Below are positions 27,783 through 37,227 of a DNA stretch of 64,000 nucleotides, piece by piece. Source of the stretch: Serratia quinivorans (GTDB lineage Bacteria; Pseudomonadota; Gammaproteobacteria; Enterobacterales; Enterobacteriaceae). The stretch lies in contig UGYN01000002.1 of assembly GCA_900457075.1 (NCBI GenBank), positions 5,456,001-5,520,000 on the forward strand, written 5' to 3'. The position numbers and the translations under genes were made by a program. Numbering within the stretch: the first letter of the stretch is position 1; each line of letters opens with the position of its first letter. The notes beneath the pieces are model-generated. The model was not told the DNA's origin. It did not search any database and worked only from the letters and a program-made list of their open reading frames with translations.

Positions 27783-30700
27783 ATGAGTCTACTGACGTTA
27801 CAACAGGATGTAGCCATCCTTTTCTACGCCACACTGGGAAAAAAAGCAGACGACAAGGCCTTGACCTACTTCGCCAAACAGCTTGAAAAAGGGACCTATA
27901 CCCAAAGCGAATTGGCAACCAAGTTTATTCTTTCCGAGGATGGTCAACATCGTTACGATGGCCTGACTACCAGCCAAAAAGTGCAGTATATCTACCAAAA
28001 TACCAATGGTACGCCGCCGGATGCCGCAACCTTGAACGCACTGACCGCGCAAGTCGATGGCGGTTCCACGCTGGGCAGTCTGACAACCCGGTTAATTACC
28101 GAAACCAAAAATTATGCCGGTAGTGATGCAGCCCCCTTGAGTCAGCAACAGCATCTGGAAAACGTCATCAACACCACACTGTACCCTTCGCAAATCGAGC
28201 TGCCCTCCCAGATTTCCGCCGCAGAAAATGTGCAGGGCATGTATTACTTGCTTGGCAGTATGGTCAACTCTGCTGCCATCGATTACTGGAGCGGTATTCT
28301 CGATAGCGGAAAAAAAACCGCCGTTGAAATGGCCAACTATTTCGTTTCACTCAAAGGCTACATTGGTTCACTGAACAACGAAGATTTCGTGAAGAAGATC
28401 TTTTCCCAAGCCTTTGGCACCGCGGCCAGCAGCGCCGACTTGCAAAAATACGTCAGCGGCCTTAACAGCCAGAGTGAAACACGCGGAGACGTGATGATGC
28501 GCATGATGGACGACATCAGAAATGACACCAACCACGAGGTGGCCAGACAGAACTTTGCGGCGGCAACCCATGTTTATGCCCCAGGTGAACTCCCGGATGC
28601 CAAATATGGCGAAGTGGTCATGTCGCTTTATCTGACTGTCGCCGGTGTTTCTGCCGATGCCGCCGCGATGGACTCTTTTAGTCGCCTGCTGGCCGGTGGC
28701 AAGACTCAGGCCGAAGTGCTCAACATCCTGGCCAAAACCGACCTGTTCCGCAACGCTGGCGACTATCAGTCCATTTATATGAAGCTCTATGGCAGCCCAC
28801 TCGACGGCACCTCGGCACAGGCGATCCTGTTGAAGGCAGGCAATGACAAAGTCAAAGCCACTTCACTCATTATTGATGCTTTCCGCGAAGGGAAATACCC
28901 GCTGGATAACCATCCGACGCCACCACCAGCCACTCTGTTACATGACTATGAAGTGAATTTAGGTGCCGCATTAGGTTATCAAAAAACCTTTAACGGCACT
29001 TTTTCCCTTTCTGACAACGGTAAGCTGATGGCGGATATCAACGCCCGTGCTCCCCATGAAGTCACCTATGCGGAAATTGCGTCACTGACGGCATTGAGCC
29101 AGTTAAATATCAACGCCAATCTGAATATTGCGGTGGATTTAAGTCAGGTGCCGTCAAGCAGCATTAATAAAATCGTGCTTTCCGGCGACTATGCTACCAG
29201 CACGACGGTTCGGGATTCATTGGGTAACAAATATGCTATTGATCTGTTGTTGACGGAAACAAACATCGCAAATGCCGATGCTACGCAGCAGTTAAAAGCG
29301 ACAAACGCCACGGTTGAGAGCGGAGCAGATCTCAGTAGCGCCAAGATCAATCTTTTGTTAAGCAACCAATTATATTGGGAAGGAAATAGCATTAACGGAG
29401 GAGCCAATCATATCGGCAACAACTTCCTGGCTGAGAGGGATACCAGTGTCGACAATAATAACTCGATGATATCGGCCAATTTCATTACCAAGTCAATATA
29501 CTTGACCAGCAATGATGCTGGCGGCATCGATGGCAGCATCGTAAGTAACATCAACCAATTCCTGTATTTTTCCCTTATTGATCTCACCCACTACACTGGC
29601 ACCGGCAATATTTACATGAACGGGCAACTGGTGGCCACGGAAGGCAGCAAGGTATTTGACTTTGGCGTGATTGATCAACAGGCAACTATCTTTAACCAAG
29701 CCTATAACAATGTCAGCACGCTTACGCAGGCTGACAGAGCCAACGTTCTTTTCGGTAACTATACCGGCTCTCAGGGTGCCATCATTTCCGCCTATTCCGG
29801 TGAGCTGTCCCTGATTAACATGACCAATAATTACCTGCAGATCAATGGCGACTTGACCCACCAAAGCCGCATCCATGTGTATGACTCGTTGCAAAGCGAT
29901 AAAACATTTAACCTTGCCTTGACGGAGGCCGCGACTGAACTGCCCTATCTCGACATGGGGACTTTCAGCCTGACGTCAACGCATAAAGATACGCTGGATA
30001 TCTCCATGAAACACGCATCTACCCATGCGGTAGAGCGTGCATTAACGTTAAGCGGTGGAGACAACCACATATCAACGCTAATGCTCACCGGCTTGACCAC
30101 CGGTCCGGATATGTTGCTAAACCTGACGATCAAATCAGATTTCGGCGATAACCTGCAAACCATCACCGGCATCGATGCCTCTATGGGGCCCGTATTCTCC
30201 GAAATAGATCTCAACCTGGTGTCTGAAAAAAGCGGCACCGGCGGTGGGAGTTTCTACAAAACCCTTAACGCACTCGCTAACAAAAGTGATTTTAGCCATA
30301 TCATCGATACACTGGCGGGTAACCAACTCAGCGTCAAAAATACCGGTCTGACCGTACATTCGGCCAACGTTAAAGGCAACACCACCCTGGATACAACACA
30401 AAAGCTGACCTTTAGCGACAGTACTATCGATAGCATGGTCACCCTGAATACCGGCTACCAAAAACAGCGTCATTACCGCCGGTGATGTCGGCAATCAATG
30501 GATTTTCTCCAAGACCGGTGACAAAACCGCCACGCTGTATGGCAGCGCCACCACGGCCACTGAGCTCAAAAGTGTCTTTACCGGCCTGACGGCAAGCGAT
30601 AATGCTCAGGATCTGTTCTCACAGGTGTTGGCTAAAATGACCAATGGAACCAGCACCAATAACCTGTCTGAAGTCGGCTTGCTTAAGCTGGATAAATCGG

Positions 30701-30873
30701 TTTATGTCATTGTGGACAATAACCACAACCAGACGTTTGATGCCGATGATCTGGTGTTCTCAATCGGCAATCAGGACCCGTACGTGGCCGCCGTTTCCCT
30801 GCACTACCAGGCACCGGCGATCACCGTCAACGGTGCAGCGGCAGGAACGCATCTGGTGGAGGAAATGGCCTGA
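27783..30873 (+). pseudogene. SlaA/RsaA-like S-layer protein, copy 3, frameshifted
   Basis: Residues about 1-380 are close to 88% identical to copy 1 by eye, then the chain diverges. The frame runs into a TGA at 30483-30485 after SMVTLNTGYQ. From 30465 the next frame continues the family (SVITAGDVGNQW, the D-N-N-H-N-Q-T-F-D-A-D-D loop, ending ITVNGAAAGTHLVEEMA, stop 30873). Dropping one A of CAAAAAC (A run 30460-30464) restores an alignment of equal length, about 1029 residues. As read, the product lacks the C-terminal secretion tail. It may be a true mutation, a phase-variable switch or a sequencing error. Confidence 0.78.
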
Positions 30874-30910
30874 AGACTGATTAGCTAACCCATCAGCCGT
30901 CGCTGAAAAT

Positions 30911-30945
30911 GAAAAAGCCCGGAGGTTATACCCCGGGCTTTTTCC
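30911..30945. terminator. Bidirectional terminator SlaA copy 3 / tyrS
   Basis: AAAAAGCCCGG / CCGGGCTTTTT stem between convergent genes, with A and T runs on both sides. Confidence 0.85.
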
Positions 30946-30961
30946 ATTCAGACAGACGCGT

Positions 30962-32236
30962 TTACTGCCAATCAACCAGGCAGTAATGCTTTTTGCCGCG
31001 GCGCAGCAGCGTGTAGCGACCGAACAGGCGATCGGCATCGCTGAAGCTGTATTCGGCGTTGGACTGTTTCTCACCGTTGATGGTCACCGCATTGGAACCG
31101 ATCATGGTGCGCGCCTGGCCGCGTGAAGGCACCAGTTCAGCGTTAACCAACGCCTGCTGCAGATCGGCATCGCCATCGAGCTTGATGGTCGGCATGCCGT
31201 CCTGTGCCAATTGGGCGAAGTCTGCTTCGGTCATTTCGTGCAGCGCGCCAGAGAACAGGCTCTGGGTGATACGCTTGGCCGCAGCCAGACCTTCCGCACC
31301 GTGTACCATACCGGTCACTTCTTCTGCCAAAACATATTGGGCGCGTGGCGCTTTACCGCTGTTTTTGTCTTCTTCTTCCAGCGCGTTGATCTCGGCCAGA
31401 TCCATAAAGGTGAAGAACTTCAGGAAGCGGTACACGTCGGCATCGGCGGTGTTGATCCAGAACTGGTAGAACTTGTACGGGCTGGTTTTTTCTGGTGCCA
31501 GCCAGACTGCGCCACCTTCGGTCTTGCCGAATTTGGTGCCGTCAGCCTTGGTGATCAAGGGCACGGTCAGGCCGAATACCTGTTGCTGGTGCATGCGACG
31601 GGTCAGATCGATGCCAGAGGTGATATTGCCCCACTGGTCGGAACCGCCGATCTGCAGTTCAACCTGATGACGGTTGTACAGCTCGGAGAAGTCAAAGCCC
31701 TGCAACAGGTTATAGGAGAACTCGGTGAAAGAAATGCCCGAGTCGTCACGGTTCAGGCGCTGCTTCACCGCTTCCTTGTTGATCATCTGGTTGACGGAAA
31801 AATGCTTGCCGATGTCACGCAGGAAGGTCAGCACGTTCATGCCGCCAAACCAGTCGTAGTTGTTGGCGGCAATTGCGCTGTTGCTACCACAGTCGAAATC
31901 GAGGAACGGAGAAACCTGTTTGCGGATTTTATCCACCCACTCATTCACCGTTTCGGTGGTATTGAGCTTGCGCTCAGCCGCTTTGAAGCTCGGGTCACCG
32001 ATAAGGCCGGTGGCACCGCCAACCAAGGCTACCGGCTTGTGGCCTGCGAGCTGGAAGCGCTTCAGGCACAACAGAGGAACCAGATGGCCCAAATGCAAGC
32101 TGTCAGCGGTCGGATCGAAACCGCAATACAGTGCAATTGGCCCTTGCGCCAGTCGCTCTGCTAACGCTTCTTCATCCGTAACCTGGGCAACGAGGCCCCG
32201 CTCTTGCAGTTGTTTAATCAAGTTGCTGCTTGCCAT
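30962..32236 (-). CDS. tyrS: Tyrosyl-tRNA synthetase
   Basis: 424 residues, as in E. coli, and highly similar throughout. The class I signature appears as HLGH (about 48) and the KMSKS-equivalent as KFGKT; the [20 protein letters not shown] segment is diagnostic. A C-terminal S4 RNA-binding domain (about 355-424) follows. Start ATG 32236 gives [14 protein letters not shown]; the frame extends 14 codons further upstream without support. Neighbour of pdxH as in E. coli. Confidence 0.97.
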   Translation of the reverse strand: MASSNLIKQLQERGLVAQVTDEEALAERLAQGPIALYCGFDPTADSLHLGHLVPLLCLKRFQLAGHKPVALVGGATGLIGDPSFKAAERKLNTTETVNEWVDKIRKQVSPFLDFDCGSNSAIAANNYDWFGGMNVLTFLRDIGKHFSVNQMINKEAVKQRLNRDDSGISFTEFSYNLLQGFDFSELYNRHQVELQIGGSDQWGNITSGIDLTRRMHQQQVFGLTVPLITKADGTKFGKTEGGAVWLAPEKTSPYKFYQFWINTADADVYRFLKFFTFMDLAEINALEEEDKNSGKAPRAQYVLAEEVTGMVHGAEGLAAAKRITQSLFSGALHEMTEADFAQLAQDGMPTIKLDGDADLQQALVNAELVPSRGQARTMIGSNAVTINGEKQSNAEYSFSDADRLFGRYTLLRRGKKHYCLVDWQ

Positions 32237-32375
32237 CAATGACTCCATGTATAAACGAATGCACCTTTGTCGGTACACGACCTTTCGCCCACTGGCGAAA
32301 TATTAAATTCAGAATAACGCATAGAATAAAGCGCCGGCGACATCAGTGCCAGCGCTTAAGGGGGATTTTCACCGA

Positions 32376-33029
32376 TCAGGGTGCCAGTCGGTCAATTTTC
32401 CAGTCATTCCCGTCCCGTTGATACAGGAAACGGTCATGCAGACGGTTGGCACCGCCCTGCCAAAACTCGACGGAGTCGAAATTAACCCGGAATCCACCCC
32501 AGAAACTCGGCAATGGCACTTCGCCCTGTTGGAATTTTTGCTTCAGTTCGAGGAATTTGCTCTCCAGCACGCCGCGCGCTGAAATACGCGATGACTGCTG
32601 CGATACCCAGGCGCCGATCTGACTGTCTTTCGGCCGGCTGGCAAAGTATTTCATGACTTCGAACGTGGACAGGCGCTCCGCTTTACCGAGGAAAATGACC
32701 TGACGATCAAGCATGTGCCACGGGAACAACAGGCTGATGTGCGGGTTATTCGCCAGTTGCTGCGCCTTGCGGCTGCCCAGATTGGTGTAGAACACCAGCC
32801 CTTTGTCATCAAAATGCTTGAGCAACACAATGCGCTGGTAAGGTTGGCCGTTTTCATCCACCGTCGCCACACACATGGCGGTCGGATCCGCCAGGCGGGC
32901 GTCACAGGCCTGTTTCAGCCAATGTTCGAACAGCTCCAGGGGATTGGCGGATAGGTCGTTACGGCGCAGGCCACCACGGGTATATTCGCGGCGCAGGTCC
33001 GCAACATCAAATTCATTATTTTCAATCAT
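32376..33029 (-). CDS. pdxH: Pyridoxamine 5'-phosphate oxidase
   Basis: 217 residues, an FMN-dependent split-barrel oxidase that makes pyridoxal 5'-phosphate from [30 protein letters not shown] binds FMN, and the C-terminal [22 protein letters not shown] is the family ending. I start at ATG 33029; a TTG at 33044 would add 5 residues. Works with pdxY in the same salvage route. Confidence 0.95.
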   Translation of the reverse strand: MIENNEFDVADLRREYTRGGLRRNDLSANPLELFEHWLKQACDARLADPTAMCVATVDENGQPYQRIVLLKHFDDKGLVFYTNLGSRKAQQLANNPHISLLFPWHMLDRQVIFLGKAERLSTFEVMKYFASRPKDSQIGAWVSQQSSRISARGVLESKFLELKQKFQQGEVPLPSFWGGFRVNFDSVEFWQGGANRLHDRFLYQRDGNDWKIDRLAP

Positions 33030-33116
33030 TCGGTTATCAACCAACTGAAAAATCGTGATTCTATTCTGCGCCTGCGGCGTCAGGATCTCAATCGCTCTGA
33101 CGCCGCAACGACCGGA

Positions 33117-33419
33117 TCAATTCGTCAGCGTACAGTCGCTCATAATCACTTTGCCATTACGCTCAAGATAGGCGTTTTGGCCCTTCGACCAAAAGGTGTA
33201 CTTATCATCGCTGTATTTTGCACCGGACATGGCCAGTACCTGTTTCAGCTTCAGTTGCTCACCGTCCATCAGCAGGCTGACGGTGCTTTCCTTACCGTCC
33301 AGTGACACCGTCAACGGCGTGGTGCCGCACTGGTAATGCAAGGTTTGGCTGTTTTGCGGCAGAACATAGCTGCAGCCGGCCAGCACCAATGTGCCGGCGG
33401 CAATAATAATTTTTTTCAT
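33117..33419 (-). CDS. mliC: Membrane-bound lysozyme inhibitor lipoprotein MliC
   Basis: 100 residues. A lipoprotein signal peptide with lipobox LAGC (Cys16) leads into a small beta barrel with paired cysteines (YQCGTTPLTV... MSDCTLTN). MliC inhibits c-type lysozyme at the outer membrane and the fold and Cys positions fit. Upstream AAGGAG lies before the ATG. Genomic order pdxH-mliC-anmK matches E. coli. Confidence 0.92.
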   Translation of the reverse strand: MKKIIIAAGTLVLAGCSYVLPQNSQTLHYQCGTTPLTVSLDGKESTVSLLMDGEQLKLKQVLAMSGAKYSDDKYTFWSKGQNAYLERNGKVIMSDCTLTN

Positions 33420-33464
33420 GCTGTTGCTCCTTAGGAAAATCCATCGATTTCTATCCTAACAGAG

Positions 33465-34586
33465 CTAGCGGCCCCCCAAAGGCAAAACCGGATAAATCCC
33501 ACCCAGCAGGGTTTCACAGCTGGCACCGGTCACCGAAGGCAGATTGCCGGGCTGCCCGGACAGGGTGCGAAACGCCAACCAGGCGAAGGCCAGCGCCTCC
33601 ATATCGTCGCCGCTAATGCCGAAATCATCCGTCAGGCACACCTCGGTTCCTGGCAACAACGCAGACATTCGTGCCATCAGCAACATATTCCGTGCCCCAC
33701 CGCCGCAAACCAGCAGACGTTCACAGCCGCCCGCCAACTGAACCTGTTCGCAAATGGTGACCGCCGTCAGTTCCGTCAACGTGGTTTGCACATCAACCGG
33801 GCTGACTGCCGCCAGACCCGCGAGCTGACGCTCCAGCCAGGCCGCGTTGAAATATTCACGCCCGGTGCTTTTCGGTGCCGGTAGCGAGAAGTAAGGATCG
33901 GCCAGCATCTGTTGCAACAGCGGCAAGCAAACGCGCCCCGCCATCGCCCAGCCACCATCCTTATCGTAAGGCTGTGATTGATGACGCCATATCCAGGCAT
34001 CCATCAGCATATTGCCCGGCCCGGTATCAAAGCCACGCACCGCGGCCCCCGGCAACAGCATCGACAGATTGGCTATGCCGCCGATATTCAGCACCATGCG
34101 GCGCTCTACCGGGTGCGACAGCAGTGCCTGATGGAAAGCCGGTACCAACGGAGCTCCCTGACCGCCGTAGGCCATATCACGTCGGCGAAAATCGCCAACG
34201 GTGGTGATATTGGTCAGTGCGGCAATGCGATTATTGTCGCCCAACTGCATAGAAAAACGCGCATCCCCTTCGGGTTCATGCCAAACCGTCTGGCCATGAC
34301 AACCAATGGCGGTAATGTCGTGCGCAGCCACACCGGTTTGCTTCAGCAAGCCCTGTACCGCCTCGCCAAACAGCGTGCCAAGCTGCGCATCCAGCCGCCC
34401 AACCGCAGAGAGCGTGGTCTGCTGGCCCTGGCACATCCCGAGAATATCCTGCTTCAGTTGGAGCGGCATCGGATGGCTGTAACTGGCCTGCTGCGCCACC
34501 ATACGTCCGTCAATCGCAGCAAGCACCACATCGACCCCATCCAGACTGGTGCCAGACATAACACCTATATAGCGGCCTGACTTCAT
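33465..34586 (-). CDS. anmK: Anhydro-N-acetylmuramic acid kinase
   Basis: 373 residues of the ASKHA-fold kinase AnmK, which phosphorylates anhydroMurNAc recovered from peptidoglycan turnover. The N-terminal [15 protein letters not shown] carries the catalytic Asp, and [21 protein letters not shown] is a family signature. E. coli length is 369. Fits with mliC and mepH as cell-wall genes of this region. Divergent from slyB. Confidence 0.95.
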   Translation of the reverse strand: MKSGRYIGVMSGTSLDGVDVVLAAIDGRMVAQQASYSHPMPLQLKQDILGMCQGQQTTLSAVGRLDAQLGTLFGEAVQGLLKQTGVAAHDITAIGCHGQTVWHEPEGDARFSMQLGDNNRIAALTNITTVGDFRRRDMAYGGQGAPLVPAFHQALLSHPVERRMVLNIGGIANLSMLLPGAAVRGFDTGPGNMLMDAWIWRHQSQPYDKDGGWAMAGRVCLPLLQQMLADPYFSLPAPKSTGREYFNAAWLERQLAGLAAVSPVDVQTTLTELTAVTICEQVQLAGGCERLLVCGGGARNMLLMARMSALLPGTEVCLTDDFGISGDDMEALAFAWLAFRTLSGQPGNLPSVTGASCETLLGGIYPVLPLGGR

Positions 34587-34953
34587 AGCGACATCCTTTA
34601 CCCTTTACGGGGAAGCAAAATTTTGACCTGACAAATAAACCAGAATTGCCACATTAACGCCATGAAATATGTTGTATTTTTTCACCTCTGTGAGCGATGC
34701 GCCTGTTTTTAACCCATGCCGAATATTGATAAGTACGGCTAAACAGCGCTTCAACACGCAATGGAATTTCTTCCAACGCTGTTATAAAGCTAAACCACCG
34801 TTTATTATTGGTTGAACAGAACAAAGCTAAGCTGCGTGCAGTAGCGGGTTATGGTGATATGCGTGCGTTTAAGCCATACTTTGTCTATCATTTTTATGAA
34901 TCTGGCCTGGTAAGGTTTCCCAGGTTATGGACTACTACCAACAGGAGTTTTAT
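34587..34953. promoter_or_regulatory. Divergent region anmK / slyB with PhoP-box-like site
   Basis: A 367-bp AT-rich region. CGTTTA-TTATT-GGTTGA at 34799-34815 fits the PhoP direct repeat (T/G)GTTTA-N5-(T/G)GTTTA at 10 of 12 positions. TAAGCT at 34828-34833 is a -10-like word exactly 12 bp downstream, the spacing of PhoP-dependent promoters. slyB is a known PhoP target in E. coli and Salmonella. Confidence 0.5.
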
Positions 34954-35418
34954 ATGATCAAGCGTCTTCTCGTCGTTGCCATCGCCGCAGTTACGCTGGC
35001 AGGGTGCGCCAATGATTCTATGTCCGGCGACGTTTATTCCGCTTCGCAGGCCAAACAGGTGCAAACCGTGACTTACGGCACGCTGGTTTCTGTGCGCCCG
35101 GTCAAGATCCAGGGTAGTGAAACATCGAACACCATTGGTGCCATCGGCGGTGCCGTGCTGGGTGGTTTCCTCGGTAACACCGTTGGCGGCGGCACAGGCC
35201 GTAGCCTGGCGACGGCAGCCGGCGCTGTAGCAGGTGGCGTAGCAGGTAACAGCATCGGTGAAGCTGCCGGTCGTACTTCAGGCTATGAGCTGGAAATCAA
35301 GACCGACCAGAAAGAGAATATCGTGGTGGTTCAGAAGGCGGGCGACACCAAGTTCAGCCCAGGGCAACGCGTTCGTATGGCTCGCACTGGCGACACCATC
35401 ACCGTGTCCCCACTGTAA
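34954..35418 (+). CDS. slyB: Outer membrane lipoprotein SlyB
   Basis: 154 residues (E. coli 155). Signal peptide with lipobox LAGC (Cys18), then a glycine-zipper region (GGAVLGGFLGNTVGGG ... AGAVAGGVAGNSIG) and a beta-rich C-terminal part. Member of the PhoP regulon; an outer-membrane stress lipoprotein. ATG 34954 is preceded by AGGAG. The upstream in-frame ATG 34927 adds 9 residues before the signal and is not credible. Confidence 0.94.
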   Translation: MIKRLLVVAIAAVTLAGCANDSMSGDVYSASQAKQVQTVTYGTLVSVRPVKIQGSETSNTIGAIGGAVLGGFLGNTVGGGTGRSLATAAGAVAGGVAGNSIGEAAGRTSGYELEIKTDQKENIVVVQKAGDTKFSPGQRVRMARTGDTITVSPL

Positions 35419-35435
35419 GCTGAACCTAGCGGGTA

Positions 35436-35463
35436 AAACCGGAGGCTTTAGGCCTCCGGTTTC
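35436..35463 (+). terminator. slyB terminator
   Basis: The stem AACCGGAGGC / GCCTCCGGTT with TTTA in the loop is preceded by an A run and followed by TTC; placed 18 nt after the slyB stop. It may also serve slyA from the other side. Confidence 0.75.
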
Positions 35464-35505
35464 ATTTCCGATGCTGTGAAATCTAATCGTATAAAGAAGA
35501 AGTTC

Positions 35506-35940
35506 TTATTGTTTATTTTGCAGTTCAGTAATGTTTTGTTCCAACTTGCCAATCAAACCTACCAACAATTGCACTTCGTCAGTGGTAATCCCACTCAAAA
35601 TTTCACCACGCGTCGAACTGATCACGCTGTCCACCTCCCTGATAATGGGATCGGCAGCTTCAGTCAGCTTGATACGCTTCGCACGCCGGTCGTTGGCGCA
35701 GGTGTGGCGAGTAATCAGCCCCTTTTCTTCTAACTGGTCCAGAGTACGAACCAATGACGGTTGCTCAATGCCGATCGCCTTGGCCAGCTGGATTTGCGAC
35801 TGCTCCGGCGGTAAACGATTGATACTGTGCAGGGTTACCCAATGTGTTTGCGTCAGCGCCAGCGGCTTGAGCCGATGATCGATCAGCGCGCGCCAAACAC
35901 GAACTAATCGTGCTAAATCGGAACCTAATGTTGACTCCAC
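35506..35940 (-). CDS. slyA: Transcriptional regulator SlyA
   Basis: 144 residues, MarR-family winged helix: [48 protein letters not shown] is near identical to E. coli and Salmonella SlyA. It relieves H-NS silencing at many loci. Start is GTG 35940 after GGAGGGG; E. coli slyA also uses a non-ATG start. Divergent from ydhIJK with a SlyA-type palindrome in the gap. Confidence 0.95.
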   Translation of the reverse strand: MESTLGSDLARLVRVWRALIDHRLKPLALTQTHWVTLHSINRLPPEQSQIQLAKAIGIEQPSLVRTLDQLEEKGLITRHTCANDRRAKRIKLTEAADPIIREVDSVISSTRGEILSGITTDEVQLLVGLIGKLEQNITELQNKQ

Positions 35941-35956
35941 TTACCCCTCCTTATAA

Positions 35957-35968
35957 TTAGCATGCTAA
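35957..35968. promoter_or_regulatory. SlyA-type operator
   Basis: TTAGCATGCTAA is a perfect 12-bp palindrome that differs by one base from the SlyA consensus TTAGCAAGCTAA. It lies 17-28 bp before the slyA start, so it probably mediates autoregulation and may also act on ydhI. Confidence 0.65.
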
Positions 35969-36120
35969 CATACCCTCCCAGAGTTTAGACTATTTTGAGT
36001 AACTAACATTAAAAACACAAATGTATATAATGTATATTGTGGAATTAGCCACCATTTTGGCCAGTTATTGTTTATTCTCTATGCAAAGACTCAACATATT
36101 CACTCATCGGGATTGTTAAT

Positions 36121-36357
36121 GTGAATACTTCATGGCTCCATGCCTCGTCCCCGCTACCCGATTTGGTGCTGGGCGCCTCGCTTTATTTTCCACCCATATT
36201 TAAGGCTGTGTTGCTTGGCCTGGTTTTATGGCTACTGGTACACCACCTGTTGCGAGACTGGATTTATTCCGGCGAAATTTGGCATCCCATGCTGATGGAT
36301 TTGTCTATTTTCGTCATTGCCGTCAGCGGCGCCCTGTGGCTTTTAGCAAGTTGGTAA
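36121..36357 (+). CDS. ydhI: DUF1656 inner-membrane protein YdhI
   Basis: 78 residues with two hydrophobic helices and the conserved [24 protein letters not shown] and [13 protein letters not shown] segments of YdhI/AaeX. Start GTG 36121. It heads ydhIJK, the same trio as in E. coli, and the stop lies 3 bp before ydhJ. AaeX-type proteins accompany AaeAB efflux systems; their function is unclear. Confidence 0.9.
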   Translation: MNTSWLHASSPLPDLVLGASLYFPPIFKAVLLGLVLWLLVHHLLRDWIYSGEIWHPMLMDLSIFVIAVSGALWLLASW

Positions 36358-36360
36358 CCG

Positions 36361-37218
36361 ATGACACATAAAACATTAAAATATTTTTCTACGGTAATCG
36401 TCTGCGCCATTGCCATCTGTGCCGGCTGGTGGTTGTGGAATTATTATATGCAATCCCCGTGGACCCGTGATGGAAAGGTACGCGCAGAACTCGTCAATAT
36501 CACACCAGAAGTTTCTGGAAGATTAGAGAAAATAACCGTTCATGACAATCAGTTCATACCTGCGGGAAGTCTGATTTTTGCGATCGACCCCGTGCCATAC
36601 CAGATTGCGCTCGACAATGCTGAGGCCGCACTGGCAAAAGCACAGTCCGATATGGCCAAAACCGACCATGAAGCGGCTCGCCGTCGCAGCCTGCCAAAAA
36701 ATGTTATTTCTGCAGAAGATATGGATGAGTCAAATTTAGCAGCCCAGGCAATGAAAGCGGCCTATAAAGCCGCTCAGGCCAATCTGGAACAGGCCAAATG
36801 GAATTTAAGTAAAACTAAAATTTATGCCCCTACCGATGGCTATATCACCAATTTACAAGCCCGGGTCGGAAACTATGCCAGTGCCGGGACTCCGCTGGTC
36901 GCACTGGTCGACGTACATTCTTTTTATGTCCTCGGCTATTTTGAAGAAACCAAGCTAAAGCATATAAAAGAAGGCAATAAAGCGGATATCGTTTTATATA
37001 ATGGCAACACTCAGCTCCGGGGCGAAGTAGAAAGCATTGGCCGCGCCATTTACGATCAGAGCGTTGAAAGCAGCAGTGATTTATTAATGGACGTGAAGCC
37101 CAACGTGCCTTGGGTACGGCTGGCACAGCGCGTGCCGGTGCGGATAAAACTGCTGGATGTGCCTGCTGATTTACCCTTGGTCGCCGGCACCACCTGCACC
37201 ATCTCCATTCATCAGTAA
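36361..37218 (+). CDS. ydhJ: HlyD-family membrane fusion protein YdhJ
   Basis: 285 residues: one N-terminal membrane helix (about 13-30), the lipoyl/biotinyl half domain SPWTRDGKVRAELVNITPEVSGRLEKI, an alpha-helical hairpin (about 85-150), then the second lipoyl and beta-barrel part. It should link the YdhK channel to the outer envelope in an AaeAB/EmrA-like efflux system. Directly follows ydhI and precedes ydhK by 9 bp. Confidence 0.91.
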   Translation: MTHKTLKYFSTVIVCAIAICAGWWLWNYYMQSPWTRDGKVRAELVNITPEVSGRLEKITVHDNQFIPAGSLIFAIDPVPYQIALDNAEAALAKAQSDMAKTDHEAARRRSLPKNVISAEDMDESNLAAQAMKAAYKAAQANLEQAKWNLSKTKIYAPTDGYITNLQARVGNYASAGTPLVALVDVHSFYVLGYFEETKLKHIKEGNKADIVLYNGNTQLRGEVESIGRAIYDQSVESSSDLLMDVKPNVPWVRLAQRVPVRIKLLDVPADLPLVAGTTCTISIHQ

Positions 37219-37227
37219 GGCTTACCA

